A DNA stretch of 64,000 bases from JAHRAW01 sp965226545 (GTDB lineage Bacteria > Pseudomonadota > Gammaproteobacteria > Arenicellales > Poriferihabitantaceae), in contig OZ245364.1 of NCBI GenBank assembly GCA_965226545.1, positions 310,001-374,000 on the forward strand, read 5' to 3'. Made by a program: the position numbers and the translations under genes. The first letter of the stretch is position 1. Each line of letters starts with the position of its first letter. Under the pieces are notes generated by a model. The model saw only the letters and a list, made by a program, of their open reading frames with translations. It had not been told where the DNA came from and ran no database searches. Below, piece after piece: positions 1 to 8,198 of this stretch.

Positions 1-1148
1 CGCCCGCGCGATTCAATCAGGCGCAAGGCGGCCAACGCCAAAGTGGTTTTGCCGCTGCCGGATTCGCCGACCACGCCGAGGCTGCAGCCGGCGCATAAAT
101 TAAACGAGACGCCGTTGACCGCTTTGACATAACCGACCGTGCGTTTTAATACGCCGCGCCGAATTGGAAAATGCACGCGCAGATTATCCGCCGCCAATCG
201 CGTTGCGCCGCGCGTCGGCGATTGACGAATCGGCGGCTCGGCTTCGATGAGTGCGCGGGTATACGGCTGTTCGGCGCGTTGGAAAATTTGCGCGCAGGCG
301 CCGCGTTCGACAATTTTGCCGTTGCGCATCACCAATATGCGGTCGGCGATTTTGCGCACCATGTGCAAATCATGGGTGATTAACAACAGCGCCAAATTGC
401 GCGAGCGTTGCAGGTCTTTGAGCAAATCCAAGATGCGCGATTGCACGGTGACATCCAAGGCCGTGGTCGGTTCATCGGCGAGCAAAATCTCCGGATGATT
501 GGCAAGCGCCATTGCAATCATCACCCGCTGACGTTGTCCGCCGGACAATTGATGCGGATACGCGCCGAGTCGTTCGGCGGCGTTATCGATGCCGACTGAG
601 TCGAGCAGTTCGAGAATCATTTCGCGCGCGCGCGCGCCGGTTAAGCCGCGATGAATTTGCAGCGATTCGCCGATTTGTTTTTCGACGCTGTGCAGCGGGT
701 TAAGCGCGCTCATCGGTTCCTGAAAAATCATCGAGATGTTGTTGCCGCGAATGCGCCGCAAGGTATCGATATCGGCGCGCACCATATCGACGCCGCGATA
801 ATGCATCGCGCCTTCGAGATGCGCATTGCTCGGCAACAATCGCAAAATCGCGTGCGCGGTCAACGATTTGCCGGCGCCGGATTCGCCGACCAATGCAAGC
901 GTCTCGCCGGCGTGTAACTCGAAGTTCAATTGGTCGACGACATTAATAATCCGCGCCTTATGGGGTTGTGGTTTTATTTGTTGCGGTCGTTGCCGCCATC
1001 GCCACTGTCGTCGTTGCGTTGGCGCCGATGTCTGCACTTGCGATTGCACTTGCTCTTGCTCTTGCACTTCATGCGCAAGCGGTTCGGCGGCGAAGCCGAT
1101 GCATAAGTTGCGCACAACCAGCGGCGCGTGTTGTTGGTTGGCGGTCAT
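1..1148 (-). CDS. yejF: Peptide ABC importer, duplicated ATP-binding subunit (YejF-like), 3' end outside window
   Basis: ATPase subunit of a Yej-type oligopeptide/microcin-C ABC importer, with two ATP-binding cassettes in one chain. Reading from ATG at 1148: first Walker A GESGAGKS (about residue 87), signature LSGGQRQRV (about 200), Walker B ILLADEPTT (about 221), and a second Walker A GESGSGKTT (about 360) at the very edge. The rest of cassette 2 therefore lies outside. The ATG overlaps the stop of yejE (ATGA), so the two are probably translationally coupled. Residues about 24-60, before cassette 1, form a Gln/Glu-rich stretch with EQ/VQ repeats that is atypical for the family. It is encoded by a short degenerate repeat near 1029-1080. 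Function is by family and operon context. Confidence 0.93.
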   Translation of the reverse strand, partial: MTANQQHAPLVVRNLCIGFAAEPLAHEVQEQEQVQSQVQTSAPTQRRQWRWRQRPQQIKPQPHKARIINVVDQLNFELHAGETLALVGESGAGKSLTAHAILRLLPSNAHLEGAMHYRGVDMVRADIDTLRRIRGNNISMIFQEPMSALNPLHSVEKQIGESLQIHRGLTGARAREMILELLDSVGIDNAAERLGAYPHQLSGGQRQRVMIAMALANHPEILLADEPTTALDVTVQSRILDLLKDLQRSRNLALLLITHDLHMVRKIADRILVMRNGKIVERGACAQIFQRAEQPYTRALIEAEPPIRQSPTRGATRLAADNLRVHFPIRRGVLKRTVGYVKAVNGVSFNLCAGCSLGVVGESGSGKTTLALAALRLIESRG

Positions 1149-2230
1149 TGCCCTGCGCCCGGTTGTTTGCGCGGGTCGAAGGCATCGCGCACCGCTTCGC
1201 CGATGAATACCAACAGCGACAACATCACGGCAATCACCAAAAAGCCGGTGACGCCGAGCCACGGCGCCTGCAGATTGTTTTTGCCTTGACTTAACAATTC
1301 GCCGAGCGACGGCGAACCGACCGGCAAGCCAAAGCCGAGAAAATCCAAGCCGGTTAAGGTGGTCACCGAGCCGCTTAAGATGAACGGCATGAAGGTTAAG
1401 GTGGCGACCATTGCATTCGGCAGGATGTGGCGAAACATAATCGAGGTGTCGGATACGCCGAGCGCGCGCGCGGCGCGTACATATTCCAAATTGCGCGCGC
1501 GCAAAAATTCGGCGCGCACCACGGCGACCAATCCGGTCCATGAAAACAACAACATCAAAATCAGCAAACTAAAAAACCCCGGCACGATGACCGCGGCCAT
1601 GATGATTAATAAATACAACGCCGGCAAGCCTTCCCAGATTTCAATAAACCGCTGCATCAACAAATCGCACAGCCCGCCAAAATAACCCTGCACCGCCCCG
1701 GCCGCGACGCCGATAATCGAACTTAGCAACGTCAACGCCAGCCCGAATAAAATCGAGATGCGAAAGCCGTACAACACCCGCGCCAACACATCGCGCGCTT
1801 GGTCGTCGGTGCCGAGATAATGGCGCGTCGATGGCGGCGTCGGCGCCGGCGTTGGCAATTCATAATCAATCGTGTCGTGCGCAAATGGAATCGGCGGCCA
1901 TAACATCCAACCGTCGCGTTCAATTAATTCGCGCAAATACGGGTCGCGATAATCGGCGAGCGAATCAAACTCGCCGCCGAATTGTGATTCGGTGTAATCG
2001 ACCAACACCGGCGCATACCAATCGCCGCGATAGTGCAGCAACCACGGCTTGTCGTTGGCGACCCATTCGGAAAACAGCGACAACACAAACAACAACAAAA
2101 AAATTCGCAGCGACCAAACGCCGCGCCGGTTGCGCGTGAAGTTGCGCAAGCGTCGCGAAGCCGGCGGCGACAACGTCGCGCCAAACCATTTTTGCGGCGC
2201 GGCTTGCGCGCGGTCGATGTGCGCGTTCAT
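1145..2230 (-). CDS. yejE: Peptide ABC importer permease (YejE-like)
   Basis: Inner-membrane permease of the Yej peptide importer, 361 aa, normal length for YejE. It has one N-terminal membrane segment (about residues 39-57), then a long periplasmic stretch containing the YejE-typical short motif YLGTDDQARDVLAR. A C-terminal BPD_transp_1 domain of about five membrane helices follows. The EAA loop that docks on the ATPase is visible (ALGVSDTSIMFRHILPNA). It overlaps yejF by 4 nt downstream and yejB by 4 nt upstream, so B-E-F are translationally coupled. Confidence 0.94.
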   Translation of the reverse strand: MNAHIDRAQAAPQKWFGATLSPPASRRLRNFTRNRRGVWSLRIFLLLFVLSLFSEWVANDKPWLLHYRGDWYAPVLVDYTESQFGGEFDSLADYRDPYLRELIERDGWMLWPPIPFAHDTIDYELPTPAPTPPSTRHYLGTDDQARDVLARVLYGFRISILFGLALTLLSSIIGVAAGAVQGYFGGLCDLLMQRFIEIWEGLPALYLLIIMAAVIVPGFFSLLILMLLFSWTGLVAVVRAEFLRARNLEYVRAARALGVSDTSIMFRHILPNAMVATLTFMPFILSGSVTTLTGLDFLGFGLPVGSPSLGELLSQGKNNLQAPWLGVTGFLVIAVMLSLLVFIGEAVRDAFDPRKQPGAGQ

Positions 2231-3345
2231 CCGCCGCGCGATTCGAAATCGATGCGCGGGTCGACCAATGTATAGACGACATCGCGCACCAACTGCATCA
2301 GCATTCCAATTAAAGTGAACAGATATAAAATCGCAAACATCACCGGATAATCGCGGTTGAGCGCGGCTTCATAGCCGAGCAGCCCAAGCCCATCGAGCGA
2401 AAAGATGACTTCAATCAACAGCGCACCGGTGAATAAAATGCCGATGAACATCGCCGGAAAGCCGGCGATGACGATGAGCATTGCGTTGCGAAATACGTGA
2501 CCGTACAGCACGCGGTTTTCCGACAAGCCTTTGGCGCGCGCGGTTTGCACATATTGCAGTTTGATTTGGTCGAGGAAGGAATTTTTGGTGAGCATCGTCA
2601 ACCCGGCAAAGCCGCCGATGACCATCGACAACACCGGCAAGGTGATGTGCCAAAAATAATCGATGAGTTGCCGCCACCAAACCAATTCGTCCCAGTTGTC
2701 CGAGGTTAAGCCGCGCAACGGAAACAAATCAAAATAACGCCCGCCGGAAAACAGCACGATTAACAACACCGCAAACAAAAAACTCGGAATCGCGTAGCCG
2801 GCGACAATCACCGCGCTTGACCATGCATCGAACGCCGAATCATCGCGCACCGCCTTGCGCACGCCGAGCGGTATCGACGCCAAATAAACAATCAAGGTTG
2901 TCCACAACCCGAGTGAAATCGACACCGGCATTTTTTCGATAAGTAATTCGGTGACGCGTTTGTTTTGGAAATAACTTTCGCCAAAATCAAAACGCAAATA
3001 CGACCACAACATATTAATGAATCGTTCATGCGCCGGTTTATCGAAGCCGAATTGTTTTTCTATCTTGGCGATAATCTCCGGACGCAATCCTTGCGCGCCG
3101 CGATAATTGCCGGTGACCGCATTGCCGGCGGCGCCGGCTGAATCGGACGCTTGCGCGCCGCCTTGCACATCGCCGCCGGCGCCGGCAAATCGCGCGGTGG
3201 CGGCCACCGCTTGGCCTTGCAGTTCGGCGATGAGTTGTTCGACCGGGCCGCCGGGCGCAAACTGCACGACCGCGAAGTTAATCAGCATGATTCCAAACAA
3301 GGTTGGAATCATCAACAGCAGTCGGCGGATGAGATACGCAAACAT
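2227..3345 (-). CDS. yejB: Peptide ABC importer permease (YejB-like)
   Basis: Second permease of the Yej importer, 372 aa. The N terminus is the YejB/DppB-type first helix (RRLLLMIPTLFGIMLINF) followed by the FAPGGPVEQ motif. A C-terminal transporter domain carries the EAA-like loop (ARAKGLSENRVLYGHVFRNA). A Gly/Ala-rich insert (about residues 48-82, with AGAGGDVQGG and GAAGNAV) lengthens the first periplasmic loop. ATGA overlap with yejE. The start ATG at 3345 is followed at once by the first hydrophobic helix, as usual in this family. Confidence 0.94.
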   Translation of the reverse strand: MFAYLIRRLLLMIPTLFGIMLINFAVVQFAPGGPVEQLIAELQGQAVAATARFAGAGGDVQGGAQASDSAGAAGNAVTGNYRGAQGLRPEIIAKIEKQFGFDKPAHERFINMLWSYLRFDFGESYFQNKRVTELLIEKMPVSISLGLWTTLIVYLASIPLGVRKAVRDDSAFDAWSSAVIVAGYAIPSFLFAVLLIVLFSGGRYFDLFPLRGLTSDNWDELVWWRQLIDYFWHITLPVLSMVIGGFAGLTMLTKNSFLDQIKLQYVQTARAKGLSENRVLYGHVFRNAMLIVIAGFPAMFIGILFTGALLIEVIFSLDGLGLLGYEAALNRDYPVMFAILYLFTLIGMLMQLVRDVVYTLVDPRIDFESRGG

Positions 3346-3543
3346 AAATAAGCGTTGGAGTCATTAATATTAATAACAGTGCGCGCCGCGACAAATTAAA
3401 CCAACGCGCGATGCGTCGAGCCACTGTGATGCGCAATGTTGTTGTCGTAATGCGTTGTCAGGTGCAGCCGTTGTCGCGCCGTTGTCGAGATGCCATTGTC
3501 GAGATGTTGTCGCCGCGCCGTTATGATTTCGTCGTTGTCAAAA
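3346..3543. repeat. yejA-yejB spacer with degenerate GTTGTCG-type repeats
   Basis: The 198-bp gap holds imperfect repeats built on GTTGTCG/TTGTCGAGATG (about 3436-3540), preceded by an AT-rich ATTAATATTAATAA stretch. No gene or terminator hairpin is evident. It is one of many gaps in this window that look grown from short repeats. Confidence 0.5.
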
Positions 3544-5388
3544 TCATCGCGCGAGTTGCGCGTCTTTGTTGGGGTCAATCCACCAAGTGCCGGGGAATCC
3601 CAAATTGTATACCGGGCGGCGCGACGGATAAGCGAAGCGATTCCAAAATGCAATCCACGCTTGGTCCTTGTAATAGGTTGGCACCGCGTAATAATTCCAC
3701 AACAACACGCGGTCGAGTGCGCGGGTTGCGGTTTGCAGCGTCGTCAATTCGCGCGCCGCGACGATGTCTTCAATCAATGCATCGACCGCCGGATTTTTAA
3801 TGCCGGCGGAATTGGCGCTGCCGCGCACATCGGCGGCTTTGGCGCCGAAATAGTTGCGCAACTCGACGCCGGGCGGCGGAAAGAAGTTGAGCGCGCCGAC
3901 CCATAAATCGAAATCCGAATCATCGATGCGCACCCGCCATTGCGATGAATCGACCAGGCGAATCGATGCAGCGATGCCGAATTTTTTCATCGCCTCGATG
4001 TACGGCTGCGCAAGCCGCTGTGATTCCGGATAGGCGGTCATCAACTCCAATGAAAATTGCGCGCCGTTTTGCGCCGACATCAATTTGCCGTCGCGCAATT
4101 CATAGCCGGCTTGGTTAAACAATTGCAATGCGCGGCGGCGATTGCGGCGGTCGCGCCCGCTGCCGTCGGTTTTCGGCGCGATGAATTCGCGCTCGAGTGC
4201 GCCCGGCGGCAGTTGCGCGGATAGCGGCGACAACAATGCGCGTTCGGCGGCGGTGGGTGCGCCTTGTGCGGCGTATTCCGAGCCGGGAAAATAACTGTTG
4301 ATGCGGCGATATTTTCCGTACAGCAAGGTGCGCTGGATGGCCTCGAAGTCGTACAGCAACACCAACGCTTCGCGCACGCGCACATCGTTAAATTTTTCGC
4401 GGCGCAAATTGAAAAAATAACCGCCCATGCCGCGCGGGCTTTTATTCGCCACGCTTTGCACGACGACTTGCCCGGCATCGACCGCGCCAAAATCATATTC
4501 GCCAGCCCAGCGTTTTGCGCTCGGCTCCTGCCGAAAATCAATCTCGCCGGCTTTGAACGCTTCGAACTCGACGGTCGGGTCGCGATAATATTCATAGCGA
4601 ATTTCATCGATGTTGTTGATGCCGACTTTGACAGGTAAATCTGCCGCCCAATAATCGGCAACTCGTTTATAAACAATCGCCCGCCCGGCATCGACATCGG
4701 CAACCCGATACGGGCCGCTGGATAAAGGTGCATCGAGCGTGGCCGCAGTGACATCTTTATCTTGCCAATAATGCACCGGCAACGGATACATCCCGGCGGC
4801 GTTAATCATCGGCTTGGAATCGTTGCGCGTGGCGAAGGTGAACTTAACCCGTTTGGGCGACAACGCTTCGGCGGATTCGATTTCCTGATAGAACGCTTGA
4901 ATGAACGGTCGACCGTGTTCTTTAATGGTGTTCAACGCAAACACAAAATCATCGGCGACAATCGGCGCACCGTCGTGATACACCGCCGATTCGCGCAAGT
5001 TAAAAATCGCCCAACTTTTATCCGCCGGGTATTCGACCGTCTCGGCGATTAAGCCGTATAAACCGTCCAACTCATCGGCTGAGCCGGTCATCAACGCATC
5101 ATAAGCCAAGCCGATGGAGCCGGGCCAATCGCCCTTCAACACATAAAAGTTAAGCGTATCGAATGAACCGAATGCACCGAGCACAATCCGCCCGCCTTTT
5201 TTGGCGTTGGGGTCGGCATACGGAAAATGCGCGAAGCCGTCTGCGTACAGCGGTTCGCCGAATTGGGCGATGGCGGATTTTTTGACGGTGTCGGCGGTCG
5301 CAAACGACGCGGTTGTGATGAAGGTTGCGCATACAGCGGCAATCAAACAGCGGTGCGTGCGGTTGCGCGGGGGGGAGTGGTTGGGCAT
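3544..5388 (-). CDS. yejA: Periplasmic peptide-binding protein of the Yej importer
   Basis: Extracytoplasmic solute-binding protein (SBP_bac_5 family) that delivers oligopeptides to YejB/E. I chose ATG 5388: it gives 614 aa with a classical signal peptide (basic MPNHSPPRNRTHR, hydrophobic core, cleavage near ATA-DT). The open frame continues upstream to 5601, but that part translates A/T-rich repeat DNA into an implausible Phe/Leu run. Family hallmarks include the AYDALM stretch and the FVFALNTIKEHG region that follows the YHDGAPIVADD motif. It is first gene of yejA-B-E-F. The 198-bp gap to yejB is long for an operon. Confidence 0.93.
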   Translation of the reverse strand: MPNHSPPRNRTHRCLIAAVCATFITTASFATADTVKKSAIAQFGEPLYADGFAHFPYADPNAKKGGRIVLGAFGSFDTLNFYVLKGDWPGSIGLAYDALMTGSADELDGLYGLIAETVEYPADKSWAIFNLRESAVYHDGAPIVADDFVFALNTIKEHGRPFIQAFYQEIESAEALSPKRVKFTFATRNDSKPMINAAGMYPLPVHYWQDKDVTAATLDAPLSSGPYRVADVDAGRAIVYKRVADYWAADLPVKVGINNIDEIRYEYYRDPTVEFEAFKAGEIDFRQEPSAKRWAGEYDFGAVDAGQVVVQSVANKSPRGMGGYFFNLRREKFNDVRVREALVLLYDFEAIQRTLLYGKYRRINSYFPGSEYAAQGAPTAAERALLSPLSAQLPPGALEREFIAPKTDGSGRDRRNRRRALQLFNQAGYELRDGKLMSAQNGAQFSLELMTAYPESQRLAQPYIEAMKKFGIAASIRLVDSSQWRVRIDDSDFDLWVGALNFFPPPGVELRNYFGAKAADVRGSANSAGIKNPAVDALIEDIVAARELTTLQTATRALDRVLLWNYYAVPTYYKDQAWIAFWNRFAYPSRRPVYNLGFPGTWWIDPNKDAQLAR

Positions 5389-5429
5389 GGTGATATTGTT
5401 GGTGATGATTATGTTGATGACGGCAAAGT

Positions 5430-5605
5430 GTTGGTGAAAGTAACAGTAACAAAGTAACAGTAACGAGTGACAAGTGACAGTGCAAAGTAAAACAAAAACA
5501 AAACAAAAACAAAACAAAAATAAAAAAATAACAGTGCAAGTAAAAATGAAAATAAAACTAAGTGACAAGACAAAATAAAATAAAACAAAATATAAAAACA
5601 AAACC
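5430..5605. repeat. A/C-rich degenerate tandem repeat upstream of yejA
   Basis: On the plus strand the divergent yejA/mutY region consists of AAGTAACAGT-type units that grade into AAAACAAAAAC-type units (5430-5605). No gene is visible. Any yejA promoter would have to lie within or beside this tract. Confidence 0.65.
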
Positions 5606-5668
5606 GCATCGCATCGAATTTTGCCGGCGGTTTTGCCGCCGTTATTTTATTGCCATTATCATTGCGGT

Positions 5669-6877
5669 ATGATGACGTCGATGACGCGCGTTGCACAAAA
5701 TCGGAAGTTGCCGGCGGCTGAATGCGCGCGATTTGTTGCGCGGTTGTTGCGTTGGCATGCGCGGCATGGGCGCACCAATTTGCCGTGGCAAAAACGCCGC
5801 ACGCCGTATCGCATCTGGGTGGCGGAAGTGATGCTGCAACAAACGCGCGTCGATACGGTGATTCCCTATTATCGCAAATTCATCGGGCGATGGCGAACCA
5901 TCGCGGCGTTGGCGATAAGCGACGAAGATGAATTGCTGCATTATTGGTCGGGGCTTGGTTATTATGCGCGCGCGCGCAATTTGCGCAAGGCGGCGCAAAA
6001 AATCGTCGCGCATCACAACGGCAGATTCCCCAAACAATTCGACGCCGCCGTCGCCCTGCCCGGCATCGGGCGGTCGACCGCCGCGGCGATATTGGCGTTT
6101 GCCTACGGGCAACCGCGCGCGATTTTGGACGGCAATGTTAAGCGCGTGTTGGCGCGATATTTTGCATTGGCGGCGGCGGTCGATTCGCCCGACGGTGAAA
6201 AACGTTTGTGGCAACTCGCCGAACAACTCACCCCGCATCAGCGCATCGCCGATTACACCCAAGCGATGATGGATTTGGGCGCGATGTTGTGCGTGCGCGC
6301 CAAGCCGCAATGCGCGCGTTGTCCGTTGGTCGCCGATTGCCGCGCGTTTGCCTTGTCGCGCGTCGATGATTATCCGCGCCGCAAGATGAAACGCGCGCGC
6401 CCGACCAAATCGGCGGTGATGTTGTTGGTGAAAAATCGTCGCGCCGAGTTGTTGTTAATTAAACGTCCGCCGCGCGGCGTGTGGGGCGGGTTGTGGTCGT
6501 TGCCGGAGTATGCGATTAATGGTGATGATGGCAGCGGCGATGATGTTAATGATGTCAATGACGTTAATGCCATTAATAAAATTAATGAGAGTAATGCGGT
6601 TAATAAAGTTAATGTAATCGACGCCGCGCGACTCGATGCGATTGAAACTTGGTGTCGGCGGCAATTCGGCGTGAGCATCAAAGTCGGCAAACCGCAACCG
6701 ATATTGCGCCATTCGTTTACGCATTTTGATTTGGATATCGTGCCGTTGCCGGCGCGCGCCTTGCGCATTGCGCGGCGCGCAAATGATGCGCAACAATGTT
6801 GGTATAACCCGGCGTCGCCGCCGACCATCGGCTTGCCGCGTGCGGTGCATCGATTGTTGGATGAGGTGCGGCATTAG
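5669..6877 (+). CDS. mutY: A/G-specific adenine DNA glycosylase
   Basis: Base-excision repair enzyme that removes A mispaired with 8-oxoG. The glycosylase domain shows PWQKRRTPYRIWVAEVMLQQT, the helix-hairpin-helix LPGIGRSTAAAI and the catalytic-loop region ILDGNVKRVLAR. The [4Fe-4S] ligands are spaced C-x6-C-x2-C-x5-C (CVRAKPQC, CARC, CPLVADC). The C-terminal NUDIX-like 8-oxoG-sensing domain is present but split by a repeat insert (about residues 282-317) of Asn-x-Val/Ile units such as DVNDVNDVN and INKIN. The DNA repeat is GTTAATGAT-like. I prefer ATG 5669 (or 5672); the frame is open from a TTG at 5621 that lies in a hairpin. yggX follows, as in enterobacteria. Confidence 0.95.
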   Translation: MMTSMTRVAQNRKLPAAECARFVARLLRWHARHGRTNLPWQKRRTPYRIWVAEVMLQQTRVDTVIPYYRKFIGRWRTIAALAISDEDELLHYWSGLGYYARARNLRKAAQKIVAHHNGRFPKQFDAAVALPGIGRSTAAAILAFAYGQPRAILDGNVKRVLARYFALAAAVDSPDGEKRLWQLAEQLTPHQRIADYTQAMMDLGAMLCVRAKPQCARCPLVADCRAFALSRVDDYPRRKMKRARPTKSAVMLLVKNRRAELLLIKRPPRGVWGGLWSLPEYAINGDDGSGDDVNDVNDVNAINKINESNAVNKVNVIDAARLDAIETWCRRQFGVSIKVGKPQPILRHSFTHFDLDIVPLPARALRIARRANDAQQCWYNPASPPTIGLPRAVHRLLDEVRH

Positions 6878-6960
6878 TCGCGCAATTAATCGCGCACTCC
6901 ATCGCACAGTCAATCGCACAATTAATCGCATAATTAATCGCACAGTCAATCGCGCGACTC
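6878..6960. repeat. Degenerate TTAATCGCACAGTCAATCGC tandem repeat
   Basis: Roughly 10-12-bp units (AATTAATCGCA / CAGTCAATCGCA) fill the whole mutY-yggX gap. Units differ by single substitutions. Confidence 0.75.
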
Positions 6961-6987
6961 GCGTGCATTAATGACGCAAAATTAAAC

Positions 6988-6993
6988 TACAAT
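6988..6993 (+). promoter_or_regulatory. Possible -10 box of yggX (leaderless start)
   Basis: TACAAT ends 6 nt before the yggX ATG, so transcription from it would begin at or next to the start codon. No convincing -35 or Shine-Dalgarno sequence is seen. Confidence 0.35.
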
Positions 6994-6999
6994 GCGCCG

Positions 7000-7296
7000 A
7001 TGAGCCGAAAAGTGCACTGCGTTAAATTGCAAGGCGAAGCCGAAGGGCTGGATGCGCCGCCGTGGCCCGGCGAACTTGGGCGGCGTATTTATGACAACGT
7101 TTCCAAACCGGCGTGGCGCGAATGGTTGCAACAGCAGACGATATTAATTAATGAGTATCAACTCAACCCGCTCAACGCCGAACACAAACGTTATCTCGCC
7201 GCGCAAATGGAGGCGTGGTTTTTTGGCGACGGCATCACGTTGCCGGATGCTTGGACGCCGGATGATGCGGACGACGCCACGCGGGATGACAAGTAA
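7000..7296 (+). CDS. yggX: Fe(2+)-trafficking protein YggX
   Basis: 98-aa member of the YggX family, small cytosolic proteins linked to iron trafficking and protection of Fe-S clusters from oxidation. The conserved family pattern is clear: MSRKVHCVKLQGEAEGL, the PGELGRRIYDNVSKPAW segment, QQQTILINEYQLN and NAEHKRYL. The Cys at residue 7 matches the conserved family Cys. It follows mutY, the same neighbour as in E. coli. The C terminus is slightly longer than E. coli YggX and Asp-rich. Confidence 0.95.
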   Translation: MSRKVHCVKLQGEAEGLDAPPWPGELGRRIYDNVSKPAWREWLQQQTILINEYQLNPLNAEHKRYLAAQMEAWFFGDGITLPDAWTPDDADDATRDDK

Positions 7297-7402
7297 CAGT
7301 GCAAGTGCCGAGTGTAAGTGCCAAGTGCGAATACCAAGTGTCAAGTTGCAAGTACAAGTACAGACACGGCACAAGCGCAGGCAAAAGCAACCGACCAAAT
7401 AA
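7295..7402. repeat. Degenerate AAGTGCAAGT-type tandem repeat
   Basis: Imperfect units of about 10 bp (AGTGCAAGTG, CCAAGTGCGA, CAAGTACAAG) run from the yggX stop for ~105 bp. The same motif family recurs at 13055, 18690, 33720 and 56340. Confidence 0.7.
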
Positions 7403-7404
7403 CG

Positions 7405-7433
7405 TTGGCGATGCATTAAATTAAGGGTATAAT
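7405..7433 (+). promoter_or_regulatory. Sigma-70 promoter for the 7518 gene and mnmA
   Basis: TTGGCG (7405-7410), a 17-nt spacer, and a consensus TATAAT (7428-7433). It lies 85 nt upstream of the chosen start of the following gene. Confidence 0.7.
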
Positions 7434-7517
7434 CGCGCCGTCAGCGATGGCATTGTCGTGCGATTGTTGCGGGCATCATTTGCCGAACTGTTTACCGTCA
7501 CTCTTTATATTCTTCCA

Positions 7518-8198
7518 ATGAAACCGTTTACGTTTACTTCCAAATTTACTTCCAAATTATTGGTGGCGTTTTGCGCCGTTGGGTTGGGCGCAAGCCAAGT
7601 GCAGGCGGCGCCGCAGTTGCCGTCGTCCGGGGTGGTGTCGCTGGATTCGATTCCGGTGTGTTATGACTTCGGCTGCAAAAAGGTCGTGCGCGTTCGATTG
7701 AGCGAAGCCGAATGGCGCAGCATCGCCGATTGGTTTGTGCCGCCGGCCGAAACGCCGCATCAAGAGCGCAACCAAATCCGCAACGCCATCGGCTGGATGG
7801 AAGTCATCGTCGGCCGGCACACGCCGACTCATAAAGACGTTGCGCTTGATTTGCCGTCGACCAACGACCATTCGAAATTTTTCCCCGGGCAACTGGATTG
7901 CATAGACGAGGCGGTCAACACCACCGCGTATTTAAATCTGTTTGCCAAACGCGGATTGTTGTCGCATCACGAAGTTATCGAAGCGGCGTATCGACGCTCG
8001 TGGTTCGACCAACATTGGGCCGGGCAAGTGCGCGACAAACAAAGCGGCGTGCCGTACGCCGTGGATTCATGGTTTCAACCGAACGGGCATTTGCCGGCGA
8101 TACAAAACACCGCAGAGTGGAGCGAAGTTTCGCCGTTGACCTCATTGATTGACACTTCACCGGATGAATTCGAAGAAACCGAAACGCGCAACGAATAA
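7518..8198 (+). CDS. Conserved exported protein of unknown function
   Basis: 226 aa from ATG 7518; the frame is open from 7458 but the internal ATG begins a good signal peptide (MKPFTFTSKFTSK, hydrophobic core, cleavage near VQAA). The mature part has a conserved-looking pattern with two CxxxC-like cysteines (VCYDFGCKK), a CIDEAVNTTAYL motif, GLLSHHEV, and a WAGQVRDKQSG...YAVDSWF block. I recall similar proteins of unknown function in Gammaproteobacteria but cannot name a reaction. The signal peptide carries an exact 12-bp duplication (TTTACTTCCAAA twice). The stop abuts the GTG of mnmA, so both share the 7405 promoter. Confidence 0.8.
   Translation: MKPFTFTSKFTSKLLVAFCAVGLGASQVQAAPQLPSSGVVSLDSIPVCYDFGCKKVVRVRLSEAEWRSIADWFVPPAETPHQERNQIRNAIGWMEVIVGRHTPTHKDVALDLPSTNDHSKFFPGQLDCIDEAVNTTAYLNLFAKRGLLSHHEVIEAAYRRSWFDQHWAGQVRDKQSGVPYAVDSWFQPNGHLPAIQNTAEWSEVSPLTSLIDTSPDEFEETETRNE

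Noticed and set aside
5365..5390. G-rich run at the yejA start as a third G-quadruplex
   Set aside because: Only one long run plus a GGG; four tracts are not present.
5389..5601. 71-codon N-terminal extension of yejA with many Phe/Leu
   Set aside because: It is translation of A/C-rich repeat DNA; a proper signal peptide starts at 5388.
5625..5650. CGGCGG-TTTTG-CCGCCG hairpin followed by TTATTTTATT, terminator-like on the plus strand
   Set aside because: It lies between divergent genes where no plus-strand transcript should end; it may be chance or an attenuator, but the support is weak.
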